DNA of 14,125 bases from NCBI GenBank assembly GCA_019693395.1, contig JAAMXP010001033.1:14553-28677 (forward strand). Direction: 5' to 3'. The position numbers and the translations under genes were made by a program. Each line of letters starts with the position of its first letter. Position 1 is the first letter of the stretch. The notes under the pieces were generated by a model. It searched no databases and was not told the DNA's origin. It worked only from the letters and a program-made list of their open reading frames with translations. The DNA is from Ettlia oleoabundans (taxonomy: Eukaryota; Chlorophyta; Chlorophyceae; Chlamydomonadales). Below are positions 1 through 9,110 of this stretch, in pieces.

Positions 1-95
1 TGCGACTGGCTCACTGCAAGCCCCATCCCCACCCGCACTTGCACCCACACACCACAATGCGCGCTTGTCTGCCGCCCAGCTGCCCAGCCCCCCAC

Positions 96-1745
96 CTGGC
101 CTTGAAGCTCTTGGCCAGCTTCTCCACGGCCTCACACCCCGCTATGCCGCCACTGACCGCGTAGTTTCCGTTGCACAGGTAGTTTGCTATGCGCACGCCC
201 TGACCCTCAGCCACCTCCTTGTTGGCCGCCTCACACAGTTCCGCAACCTGAGGGGCACACGCACAGGCACACACAGACACGCATAATGGTGGGCTGTGGG
301 CTGCTGGGCTGGCCGGGTGCAGGTAACACGACCGCAGGGGGGCGCAGGAAGCGGCGGAGGGGCAGCAGCGACAGAGAGGCAGAGAGAGGACAGGCAGGGG
401 CAGAGAGCTCAGCTCACTTCTCCCGCGTGTTTGTTCAGTAGTACTGGCATTGGTCCTCACAATCACCCGCTGTTCGCCTGACACTCTGCAGCTCGCCCTG
501 GAATATGGCCCTGGAACCAATCACCACCGCTGGTCGGCTCCAGCACCCACCAGCACCACCTCAACACAGTAATGGGTGGCGACCTGCACCCACCGCTCCA
601 CCTGGTGGGCCGCACCTTGTCTGCTGATAGGCCTATGACTGAGACCATGCCCGAGGGCTGCGCATCTGCCGCCGCCTGCATGCTCTCCCCCCGCAGCTTC
701 ACCAGGCGCACGCCGTCCTCAAAGCTGATGGCGCCGGCATACGTGAGTGCGGTGTACTCCCCCAGTGACAGCCCGCAGCACACGTCGGCGGCTGAGGCTG
801 CCTCCTCCCCCTGCTCCCCACGCAGCTTCTCCAGCGCAGCCAGGCTGGCAACGTAGATGGCGGGCTGGCTGACGGCGGTGGAGTCCAGCTTTTCCTTGGG
901 GCCTGAACGTGTGGGGGAGCGGGAGGGTGGGGGGGGGGGGGGTCTGAGGGAGCGGCGGCGGTGATGATGGCAAGTGGCGGTGGTGACCCAGATCGAGGCA
1001 GGGGCGCCTTGACCAACAATTTTGGGTAGCAACCGTGCTTTGGAGTGGCAGGCATACAGTGGGACCACAATACGTCCCATGTAAGTTCTAACTTGCTGCC
1101 CAAGTAGTGCACCCCATCACGCCCCACTGTGTGCTGCTGCATAGTGGGTTGGTGTACTCCCAAGACAAGTCCAGCCATCCCCAGCCTAGCATGGCATGTC
1201 AGCGGGGCACAGCACAGCACAGTCCACCGCTATCGCTACCGCTCACCCTCTGCACACACCGCCAGCAGGTCGTATCCCAGTATGTCTGACGCGCGCTCAA
1301 ACAGCTGCTTGGCCGCCGGCACCGACTCAGCCACGTCCTTGGCCATGCCCACCGTCTGTGCGCCCTGGCCCGGGAAGAAGAAGGCAACCTTGGGGGAGTA
1401 GTCGGCAAACTTGGCGTCGTTGGAGCTGGCCTGTAGGGGGTGGTGTGGGGGGTGGTGTGTTCGTGGTGGGTAGGAGGGATGCACTACTACGTGTAATGGG
1501 AGGCGTATACATCATGGCGGCAGGTTGTTTGGTTCTAGTTGACTGCAGCAATCGACTTGCTGACCATACACCGGTTTAATTGGTTGCTGGATCACTCTAC
1601 ATCACACCAATCCGTGCTGGCACTCCCTGCAGTACAGTGCCGGCCTGCTGACGCCGGCGCCGCTGCCGCTTACCTTGACCACCATGTGGCGCAGGGCCTG
1701 CTTGCTGCCCGCGCCCCGGCGCACCGCCGCCCTGCGATCGACCAT
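96..1745 (-). CDS. MCAT: Plastid malonyl-CoA:ACP transacylase, 3' end outside window
   Basis: The enzyme moves malonyl groups from CoA to acyl carrier protein, the entry step of type II fatty-acid synthesis in the plastid stroma. I reconstruct four exons: 1745-1674, 1430-1247, 902-616 and 247-96, with matching phases (0, 1, 0, then 2 at the last donor). Together they give 231 residues. The first ~30 residues are rich in Arg and Ala with few acids, as in a short transit peptide. FFPGQGAQ (about residues 42-49) is the N-terminal family motif. GLSLGEY (129-135) holds the nucleophile Ser131; Leu replaces the bacterial His of GHSLGEY, which is usual in plant and algal enzymes. NYLCNGNYAVSGG follows in exon 4. 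The catalytic His region and the C-terminal third are missing and should lie left of position 1. ATG 1745 is the first ATG after an in-frame stop; an additional upstream exon is possible. Family identity is very secure, exon 1 less so. Confidence 0.93.
929..942 (+). repeat. 14-G homopolymer in MCAT intron 2
   Basis: Fourteen consecutive G residues lie on the plus strand (C on the MCAT sense strand) within intron 2, about 27 nt before its acceptor. With three more G-runs at 913-927 it makes a G-quadruplex-type block on the template strand. In the pre-mRNA it acts as part of a C-rich polypyrimidine tract. Its length is prone to both polymorphism and sequencing error. Confidence 0.7.
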
Positions 1746-2171
1746 GACTAATAAGAACGGTGAGAAACGCCGAAGGCCCCAATGCGCGTACGTGATGCTG
1801 CCTCACCCCGCCCTCACCCGAACTTCTGCACGCAAGCAGCCCTCTGCATCGTCACGCTCTGCATCTGAAACGGAAGGACGAGCACTGATGACCGACTGGT
1901 TGCCCGATCGCCTCGCAAAGAACCCCATGCAGACCCAGGTCACGCCAGAATGGCGGCGATGCCGCATCCTCCAATCTGGCAGGCTTGCAACATCACAGTG
2001 GAGGGCTCTGTTACATTTTCAGTTGTTGACAGTACAAGTCCTGATGTCACCGTAGATTGTCAGTGGAATGCGTGCAAATAACTTGCAGGAGGCAAGCCTC
2101 ATGCGCTCAAGTATTTTGTAGGGGGCGGCTGCCACCCACGACATCAACAAGCCTGGGGCCGGGTCGTTTAA
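1746..2171. other. Intergenic: SppA 3' UTR and MCAT promoter/5' UTR
   Basis: This is 426 bp between the SppA stop codon and the proposed MCAT start, both on the minus strand. It holds a TGTAA signal on the minus strand at 2015-2011. The ~265 bp from there to 1745 must contain the MCAT promoter and leader, since the genes are transcribed in the same direction. I see no convincing TATA box, no further coding exon and no repeat here. Confidence 0.6.
2011..2015 (-). terminator. TGTAA polyadenylation signal of SppA
   Basis: TGTAA reads on the minus strand 157 bp downstream of the SppA stop codon. TGTAA is the dominant poly(A) signal of chlorophyte nuclear genes. The position and the single occurrence in this spacer make it the likely 3' processing signal; cleavage would be expected shortly after it. 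Confidence 0.6.
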
Positions 2172-5100
2172 TCAACAATGTTTAACTGCAGCAGCCAACC
2201 GTGCGGCATCGGGTGAAAAGCACTGCGGCGCCATGGCCCCTGCACCCTGCCCCTGCATTGCCGCCTGTCTCAGCAGCGCCAGTTCAGCGCTGCCCAGCTG
2301 GCGCCCCAGTGCAGCAGCAGCCAGGGCGCCAAGCGCAGCTGCGGGTGCCCCACCGCTGCTGCCACCACCATCGCCACTGCTGCTGCCATAACTACTGGCG
2401 CTATCCTCCTCCTCCTGGCCCGTCAGCAACTCAGCAGCAGTGGTGAGCGGCGACTTGTGCTTGGGGTAGTGATGCTTCAGCACCACCGCTCCCTCCTCCT
2501 CAGGCAGCCCCGCCTCGCGCTTGGCCAGATCCACAGCCGCCTGCAGCCCCCCCAGCTGGTCCACCAGCCTAAGATCATACGCCTGCTCCCCCGTCCACAC
2601 ACGGCCCTTGGCCACCTTGGCAACAGCTGCCTCAGGCAGGCCCCGCCCCTCGGCCACACGCTGCGGGGTAGCAGGGCAGGTGGCAGCAGGTGGTGCAGGG
2701 CAGGTGCACAGCACTTCATTCCTGTCTGGTGTGATGCAGCCCAGCATGCCCACACAACCACCATCAGCCACAAAGTATCAGCAGCATGTGCAGCCCAAAG
2801 CGCGCACAAAATGTTAAACGTGTAGCACAGCCATCCCATGTTGTACACAAGCATCCTGCACACCAGTACGCGAACCCTGCCTTTTCCCTTTTCCCTTGCG
2901 GAGCCATCCCACCCCCCACCCCCACCCCCCATATGCACGCACACACACACGCACACGCACCTGCTTGAAGCGCGCGTATGTGCCGTCCATGAGGCCCTCC
3001 ACCTGCCGCCGCTGCCGCCCCGTGAAGTGCGTCAGGGGTGACATGGCATCAGCGTTGCACCCCTCCTTGGCCGTCTCAAAGTAGATGCCTTGGTGCCGCA
3101 GTGCATCCTCAAACACAACCTTGCCTGCACATAGCAGCAGAAAGAGACGCGGTGTGTAGGGTGGCGGGGTGTTACAAGCGGGTGACTGCAGTCAGCGCTT
3201 TTCGTCCACCAGTTAAGATGTGTTGCGCCCTCAGGCCACCACCATAAACTCCCGACATATACATTGAAGCATAGAACACGTGCTCTAAGGGCGCTCCCGC
3301 CTGGCCACACTGCCATCCCTGGTGCCCACCTGACAGCACACCGATGCTGCCTGTGATGGTGGCCGGCTGCGCCACAATCTTGCTGGCACCAGCGGCAATG
3401 TAGTACCCACCTGCAGCCAGCAGCAGTGTGTCGAGCAGCACACTGCAAGCGGTGGGGATACAGCAGCAAGATGGGGGATGGCGACTGCGGCGTCAACCCG
3501 TGACAGATGCGGCTAGCTGGGCTGCGGTACTAGTACCGCAGCTGCCATTCCTTGCTTCCAGGGTTTAATAACATGTTGATGTGTGGGCCAGCCCAGGCCA
3601 CTCACCGCTAGCGGCCACATTGCCCATGCTGACCACCACCGGCTTGCCCGCCTGCAGCAGCAGCCGCACCTCGCGGTGGATCACCTCAGAGGCAACGGCG
3701 GAGCCACCTGGAGCAGCAGCAGCGGGGGTTCATGCGCATGATAAAGGCCATGAGAAAGGCGCCGCAGGCGCGCAGAACGTGTTGGAATCCATGTTGGGGG
3801 AGGCATAGTGTGGGATGCCCACGTACAGGCGTGCCAAGCAGGAGATATCTTCAGAAGAGGCGCATGAGGCGTTACCGCCCACAGAAACCCCCAAAACTGG
3901 CCACGTCTGTTCACCTTGGCGTTTAAAAGCCCATTCCCTTCCTGGCATTCTGAGCAACCCAGGCCCGGCCCAGCCCAGCCCGACACACCCACCCACCAGG
4001 GGTGTCCAGCCTGAGCACCACAGCTTTGGTGGCGGGGTCCTGCCGTGCCGCACGCAGCGCCTTGATCACAGGCAGGCTGGCAATCTTGTCAGATGTGCTG
4101 CCGCCGTAGGGAGCAGCGCCCGCCCCAAGCTCAATGTTGCCCGTCAGGGTGAGCAGTGCCACTGCGGGGCGGCGCGCTCTTTGCTGGCGCAGCTTGGCCA
4201 CAGCGGCGTCAGGTGATGCCCGTTGTGCAGGCTCACTGCCTTCCCTGACACCTTCATTTGCACCAGCGGCATCCTGCGCCTGCAGCTGTATGTCAGGGGC
4301 CGCAGGCTCTACAGTGTGCTCCTGCTGCGATGTGCCTGCTGGCACCATGTCCCACAGCCTCTGCAGCAGCGGCCATCCCTGTGCCTTCTTCCGCTCCCGC
4401 TCCACTGCAGCTGCATACTTGGCGATGGAGACATGCTGGAGCGGTCTGGCCGGCTTTGCATCAGGCTCCTTCAACAGCTGCGGCAACACCTCCCGTGGAC
4501 TGGGAGGAAGCAGCTGTCGGCGAATGCTGCCCTCGTCCACTGGCTGATGGGTAGCAGCCGCCTCCATCAAAGCCTTCAGCGCCGTTTGTGCGCCTTCCAG
4601 CTCTCTGAGTGTCATTCTCTCATGCATCCTGGCCACCAGGTGCGAGGCTTGATCCCGGTAGAGCTCCGCATCGATGAGGCGCAGCACCACGGCCTGGCTG
4701 GCAGTGTGAGGGGCTGTGTCAATGGCTGCCCGCACCTGCAAGGAGGAGCCAAGCACAGCAACACACAGATTGGTTTGTCTACGATGCTCTCATCCTCTGC
4801 TGCAGCTGCCTGATAACACCCTATCCGCACTGCGTGCCGCCGACTGATGGTTGTAAGGAAAACTTGTGGGGCTGCAATGCACATGTCAGGCAGTTGCCAC
4901 CATGTATGTGGGCAGCACATGCCGCACCCACCCACCTGCTGCTCCGCGAGGTCCCTGCCCGCCGCAATGCCGCGCACCATCTGGGAGCTCAAACTGCCCA
5001 GCATGGCGGCCCGGGCATGGCGCTCAGCACTGGTGGAGCTGCGGTTGGTGAGGAAGGAGAATCCACTCTTGTATTCCTGCAAGAAGATTGCAGTCGAGAA

Positions 5101-6289
5101 CAAGGTGTCAAATGAGAAGCACACCCTGCAGGCAGCACCAACCCAAACCTTGACGCTGCCAGTCAGGCTGCCAAGCCAATAAAACAGGCACACTCAGCCC
5201 ACCGGGCACAGTGCAGCTGTTATCGCGCACACCTCACGAGCAAAAACTATGGGGACCAGACGCCAGCGATCCAGCAGGCCGCGGGCATAAGGCGTGAAGA
5301 CAGCCAGCCCCGTGGCGCTCAGCAGGCCCGAGGGTTGCATGACGACAGCGTCAAATGCGGTGGCCAGATAGTAAGCGGTGGTGCCGCCGGTGCCTCCCTC
5401 TCCAAAAGCATCCGCGTATGCTATCGCTGCTGCCCGTCCGTGGGCCTGCTGCCTGCATGCAGAGATGGCCGGGAGGCAGGCAGCAGAGTCAGTAGCGGTG
5501 ACGATGGTGTCTCTATGCAGCCTGTGCGCACAACAGCGGCAATGCAGTGCTAAACTAATGACAAAGCATGTTTTAGTTCGTGCATATGCTGTCAGCGGGT
5601 TGTGCTCAGTTTCCTCGCCAATTTTTTCGCTTGCCTGAAGTGGGTGACTGCGTCCCGCAGCTCCTGCACCTGCGCCAGCCCCATCCCCGCACCGCCATCC
5701 ACTGTCGCCATCAAGCCCTTTACCCGCTTATCCCCACCCGCCGCCCGCACTGCCTCCGCCACTTTCTGCAGTGGCAGCTCGGTAGCAAAGGGCTGCAGCA
5801 GCGACTGCAGGGCGGATGGGTCGGCCACTTCAACCACTGACGAGCTCGCCAGGTCAAGCTCCAGAATGAAACCCTCCTCCGGTAGCGCCCTGGCAGCCTG
5901 CGCTTGGATAAGGCGCAAACCGTTACATATGCAATAAAATAATGTGACGCATCCGTTTGCAAGCAGGGAATCTTCTGCCTTCTTCACAAGCAGGTGGAAG
6001 CCGAGTAGGGCGGCGACGCACCTCGAGGCGGTGGCCGACCCAAGCGCCGCCAATGACACAGACGCCAAGACTGGCACCCCCGACGACCGCCAGGCCGTTA
6101 ACCGCTCTTTCCTTATCCGCGCCCACATTAATATGGTATGCGCCACCAAAGTAGTTTACCGCGCCGGGGAGGGTTTGTCGATCAGAGCGCGCGGGCAGGC
6201 ACCACGCTGAGTTTGGGAGTGACAACGACGAAATCCGCTGATATGGGCGTACGAAAGTTGAGGGAATGGGAGGAGAGAGGAAGAGTCAT
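2172..6289 (-). CDS. sppA: SppA, signal peptide peptidase / protease IV (chloroplast type), 10 exons
   Basis: SppA is a membrane-associated Ser/Lys protease of family S49; the plant homologue is thylakoid-bound and light-induced. Exons (minus): 6289-6203, 6111-6022, 5897-5635, 5452-5233, 5076-4936, 4735-3997, 3707-3606, 3410-3330, 3124-2961, 2660-2172. They sum to 2376 nt, or 791 residues plus TGA. Residues 1-29 look like a transit peptide. A Gly/Val-rich hydrophobic segment at about 34-55 may span the membrane. The N-terminal S49 repeat carries EYKSG with the catalytic lysine Lys223. The C-terminal repeat has LRLDTPGGS (about 508-516) and GNVAASGGYY with nucleophile Ser547, followed by TGSIGV. 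KGRVWTG near residue 650 is the usual C-terminal signature. The last ~80 residues are Ser/Gly/Ala-rich. At 791 residues it is longer than the bacterial enzyme (618) or the plant enzyme (about 680), mainly through a linker insert and this tail. Intron 3 is GC-AG. The first exon and first intron are the weakest part. Confidence 0.92.
2908..2930 (-). other. Predicted G-quadruplex in SppA intron 9
   Basis: On the strand that is sense for SppA, four runs of 6, 5, 6 and 3 guanines are separated by single T residues. This matches the strict G-quadruplex pattern with one-base loops, the most stable kind. It begins about 30 nt after the 5' splice site of intron 9 (2960-2661), directly after the GT repeat. 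Formation in DNA or pre-mRNA is inferred from sequence only. Confidence 0.6.
2936..2960 (-). repeat. GT-rich dinucleotide microsatellite at a splice donor
   Basis: The plus strand is a CA/CG-type dinucleotide run; read in the SppA direction it is GT-rich (gtgcgtgtgc, then five GT units, then gcgtg). It starts exactly at the GT of the intron 9 donor after exon 9, so the splice site is the first unit of the repeat. Length polymorphism between strains is likely. Confidence 0.75.
5453..5634 (-). other. SppA intron 3, GC-AG type
   Basis: The exon before it ends CACTTCAG and the intron opens gcaagc, the classic strong context of GC donors (AG|GCAAG). No usable GT donor exists before the in-frame stop that follows. 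The acceptor is tgcatgcag, and phase 2 joins correctly to give HFRQQAHGR, continuous with the S49 fold. An acceptor three bases downstream would not restore the frame. Confidence 0.7.
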
Positions 6290-7290
6290 TGTACTGCTGG
6301 ACCATGTACCGCCAGCAGTCCGTTGACTCTAAAGTTCATTCGTCGCAGATGATGCTGCAGTTGGAGAGCTTACTATATGCTGTAATTTCCTGAACGGCGT
6401 GGACGCAGTGGTTGGGTATGGATGCGCTGCAAGGTTTTGTAAACCCTACACCCTGATGGGCGCTCTCAACCAACAAACCCCAACTTACCGCCAGCCATAT
6501 GCTTTTGCATATCATTACAACTGAACAGCCCTACTTAATTGTCATGATGGCAGCGGCGCTTTGTTGTAATAATCACTGCGATATTGAAGGCAGCAGCATT
6601 GGAGTTCCTGTCAGTTCGCCGTTTGCTCATCAGCATGCCACCTTACTGCAGGGCCCAGGCGAGGGACACGACCTGTGGCGATACTTGAAACACCATGGCT
6701 CATGTGGGACTCAAGAGCAGCTTTAGATGTCAACAGGGTAGTGTGGCTGTCGTGTCGGATGTGAGAACGTAGGCAGGCTCTTCCTTAACAATGACAGGGC
6801 AGACCAGGAAGGCCTAACCTGCAGGGCACAGCTGTACCCTTCAGACCATCACTGGGTTGGCCTGCTGACCAGCCTGTCATCATCCTCAACCCGTTAAACA
6901 CACCTGCTATCACAACCAACCTTGCTGGCAGGACAGCCAGTACAAACGGCTCAAATGTATCCTCTCACCGCACATGGTGTTCCAACAAAAGCCTGTGCCA
7001 AACGTAGATCACCTTGGAGGGTTGGGAGCATTGGTAGAGGGCTTGTGCTTGCCCCCTTCAGACGCCTGGTTGCGCTTCAATCAAGTGGAGCCCCACCCAG
7101 GTGCGATCACGACGGCCAGGATTTTGTGCCACACGCAGCTCAACACGTCCAGGCCCTAGTTTGATTCTCGATTATGCTAGCCCGCCTTGCACACCGCCAA
7201 CGCCGCCGTACCCGCTGTGTTGCTCAGGCTAACCTGGCTGGTGACTTTCGCTGCTCGTGACCCTATCCGGGTCACGCTCATCTCCCGCAG
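6290..7290. promoter_or_regulatory. Divergent intergenic region between SppA and ankyrin gene
   Basis: About 1 kb separates the SppA start (minus) from the ankyrin start (plus), so promoters for both must lie here. The part around 6350-6600 is visibly more AT-rich than the rest of the window. It contains a telo-box-like AAACCCTA at 6441-6448 and a perfect inverted repeat, ATATGC-TTTT-GCATAT, at 6497-6512. Open frames of 60-80 codons occur on the plus strand (6499-6726, 6922-7164) but resemble nothing I know and lack supporting splice or codon signals. No clear TATA box stands out. Confidence 0.45.
6497..6512. repeat. 6-bp perfect inverted repeat with TTTT spacer
   Basis: ATATGC (6497-6502) and GCATAT (6507-6512) flank four T residues in the AT-richer part of the divergent spacer. 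It could be a dimeric factor site or chance. Confidence 0.3.
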
Positions 7291-7299
7291 ATGAGCGTG
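7256..7299 (+). promoter_or_regulatory. Two overlapping perfect hairpins at the ankyrin gene start codon
   Basis: Hairpin A pairs CGTGACCC (7256-7263) with GGGTCACG (7269-7276) over a TATCC loop. Hairpin B pairs CACGCTCATCT (7273-7283) with AGATGAGCGTG (7289-7299) over a CCCGC loop. Both stems are perfect (8 and 11 bp). They share bases 7273-7276, so they cannot form in full at the same time. Hairpin B buries ATG 7291. The stretch tctcccgcag just before the ATG also looks like a 3' splice site, so these bases may be partly intronic. Confidence 0.5.
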
Positions 7300-8785
7300 G
7301 CAGGGAGACAGACTGCAACCCGGAAACAATATGCTGGCCTGGTCGGCTCACGATACTTGGGCAGCAGGCTGCTGCAAGGAGCCGCTCGCTGCAGTGACGT
7401 GCCCTTCGTGCAAGCGCTGCTGGCTGATGGTGCTGATATCCAGGCATGTGACAGTCAAGGTCACACAGTGCTACAGTTAGCGGCCTCCCCCGGGCACACA
7501 GCTTGTGTGCAGGTGCTGCTGGCCGGCAGGGCCGCCATTGACGCTGCTGACAACCGCGGGCTTACCGCGCTGTTGAGGGCAGCAGCAGAAGGCCCTGAGG
7601 CCTGTCTGCAAGCGCTGCTGGAGGCTGGCGCGATCTTTGAAGCTCAGACTGAGCATAGGTGCACCGCCCTCATGCTGGCAGCACAAGCAGGTCACGGGGC
7701 ATGCGTGCAAGCGCTGCTAGCAGCTGGTGCCAGCACTGCGGGTGTTGCTCAGGATGGAGTGGCAGCGCTGACGCTGGCGACCCTGCAAGGCGGCGCCCCA
7801 GGCTTGCGGGCGCTGTTGGCAGGTGGGGCTCCCGTTGATGCGCCCGGTGTGCATGGTTGGACAGCATTGCACTGGGCGGCTGCAGCGGGCCAGCTGCAAG
7901 CCATCAAATACCTGATGAAGGCTAGGGCACATGCAGCAAAATGGGACAAGTCGTCTGCTACGCCACGCATGGTGGCCCCACACACTGACCAGCACCGTGC
8001 AGCCCAGGTGCTGCTGGAGCTCAACCAGCAACAGGTCAGCAACTGGCAGGCAGCAACTCCCAACACCAGTTGCACCAGCAGATTAGCTGGACCACTTGGT
8101 ACTCCAGCAGCGCCACAGCTGCAGCCTGAGGGAAAGAATTGGGAGATGCAGGGCGCAGCAACAGTGTTGAGGAGCCTGACATGAATCTCGGGCTGCAGCA
8201 ACTTGGGGTGCAGCAAGGCAGCTGCATCACATCGCTTGCTGCCAATGGAGTACAGCCACGCCGCAGCCTGCTTGCGTGCACAGACAGCTGCAGCATCAAC
8301 CAGGCGGATGAGCCAGAAAGCAGGGACAAGTCTCCGTTTCGAGGAGCTCCTCCTGCCCTGCCTGGGCTGAGCAGCGAGCAGCTCAGTGAGTTTCTGTGCC
8401 GCATCACCCAGGAACCACTGGAGGACCCAGTGGTGGCGGCAGACGGCAACCTGTACGACCGGGCAGCCATGGAAGGTGTGCGCAGCTAGCCTCATCTGAT
8501 GGCCTTGCGTGAAACTGCCGACAGAGGTGCCAGTCATCTCAGTTGGACCACTTCATGGCAAAATCCAGCTCTTCACTTTGCACAGGCAGCCACACTAAAC
8601 AGTTGCAATTGCCACCTTGCCTAAATCCCACGTACATCTTTCGACCCTGTTCCTGCCCAGGTGATTGCAGGGCATAGCCCCTGCTCCCCCCTCACCCACC
8701 AGCCTTGGAGCACCTGATCCTGAACCCCGTGCGGGTGGTGCGCGGGCTGGTCGCCAATCTAGTGACGGCCGGGCTGCTCCATTAA
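7291..8785 (+). CDS. Ankyrin-repeat protein with C-terminal U-box (frame broken in last exon)
   Basis: The predicted role is an E3 ubiquitin ligase: ankyrin repeats bind the substrate, and the U-box recruits the E2 enzyme. Exon 1 (7291-8034) encodes 248 residues with seven ~33-residue ankyrin repeats at about 27-54, 55-87, 88-120, 121-153, 154-186, 187-219 and 220-248. The TALHWAAAAG and TALMLAAQAGH cores are clear; the first and last repeats are degenerate. I place an intron at 8035-8198 (CAG|gtcagc to gggctgcag) because the frame changes. Exon 2 (8199-8475) holds a linker, then FLCRITQEPLEDPVVAADG from residue 313, the first half of a U-box. Exon 3 (8671-8785) carries the second half but needs a one-base frame change at 8703-8705. 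ATG 7291 is the first after an in-frame stop at 7258. The ankyrin call is secure; linkage to the U-box is likely, and function is uncertain because of the frameshift. Confidence 0.8.
8671..8785 (+). pseudogene. Second half of the U-box with apparent 1-base deletion
   Basis: After the acceptor gtgattgcag, the phase-matched frame reads GHSPCSPLTHQP, the conserved SPLT step of a U-box. The next conserved segment, LEHLILNPVRVVRGLVANL, is encoded immediately after it but in the next frame (TTG at 8705), ending at TAA 8783-8785. One base is missing between 8702 and 8705. Without it the upstream frame stops at a TGA six codons further on. The Trp-containing helix normally found just before SPLT is also absent. 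Skipping to the acceptor at 8702 would restore the frame but remove SPLT. The alternatives are an assembly error or a recently broken gene. Confidence 0.6.
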
Positions 8786-8904
8786 AGCATGAAGAAATGA
8801 TTGAGGCCACTGTTAGCGGCAGCTGGCAGCCGCAGGGAGGCAGGTCGTCACATGACGTCAAGCTCAGCCTGCCACCCATCCTATACTGCAGTCCTCCATG
8901 CTCA

Positions 8905-8909
8905 TGTAA
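8905..8909 (+). terminator. TGTAA polyadenylation signal of the ankyrin/U-box gene
   Basis: TGTAA lies 120 bp after the TAA stop at 8783-8785 on the coding strand, at the usual distance for a chlorophyte poly(A) signal. It supports placing the gene's 3' end here and including the U-box exon in the ankyrin transcript. Confidence 0.55.
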
Positions 8910-9092
8910 AGCCATTGGGCACTAGACCAAAGCAACAGTGCTGCTGGAGCTGCCAGTTGTCAGCACCACCCTGGCTGCTGGCCTGCATTTGAAGTGTGTG
9001 CTGGCAACCGTTGTGTTGCAGGCGTCGGCAGATATGTCATTTGAATCTGGCTTTCCTCCATGAGCGTGTCCGGCGTAATCTCCTCATGTGAG

Positions 9093-9110
9093 TGATTATA
9101 ATCATAAAGG
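9093..9110 (+). promoter_or_regulatory. AT-rich 12-bp palindrome, candidate core promoter of SMC gene
   Basis: TGATTATAATCA (9093-9104) is a perfect palindrome, followed by TAAAGG, in otherwise GC-rich DNA about 90 bp upstream of ATG 9194. The tataatcataaagg stretch could serve as a TATA-like element, or the palindrome as a factor site. There is no direct evidence of a transcription start. Confidence 0.3.

Noticed and set aside
1..95. Possible fifth MCAT exon at the left edge
   Set aside because: No frame here continues the expected segment after SFKAR, and no acceptor with the right phase is visible. I treat it as intron running out of the window.
258..285. CA-rich stretch in MCAT intron 3, considered as a microsatellite or array
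   Set aside because: It is too short and irregular to call a repeat. It is the pyrimidine/purine-biased intron end near the acceptor.
4134..4813. Overlapping plus-strand open frames opposite SppA exon 6
   Set aside because: They are antisense shadows; the minus-strand frame has the SppA motifs and correct splice phases.
6381..6568. Three TGTAA matches on the plus strand in the divergent spacer
   Set aside because: There is no plus-strand gene upstream of them to terminate. The stretch is AT-richer, which makes chance matches likely.
6499..7164. Two plus-strand open frames (6499-6726 and 6922-7164) in the divergent spacer
   Set aside because: Both are short, show no recognisable family, no splice partners and no codon bias like the neighbouring genes. 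They are probably chance.
8139..8489. U-box half as a separate gene starting at 8139
   Set aside because: 8139 is TTG, not ATG. The in-phase splice from the ankyrin exon (8034 to 8199) and the lack of a terminator between them favour one gene.
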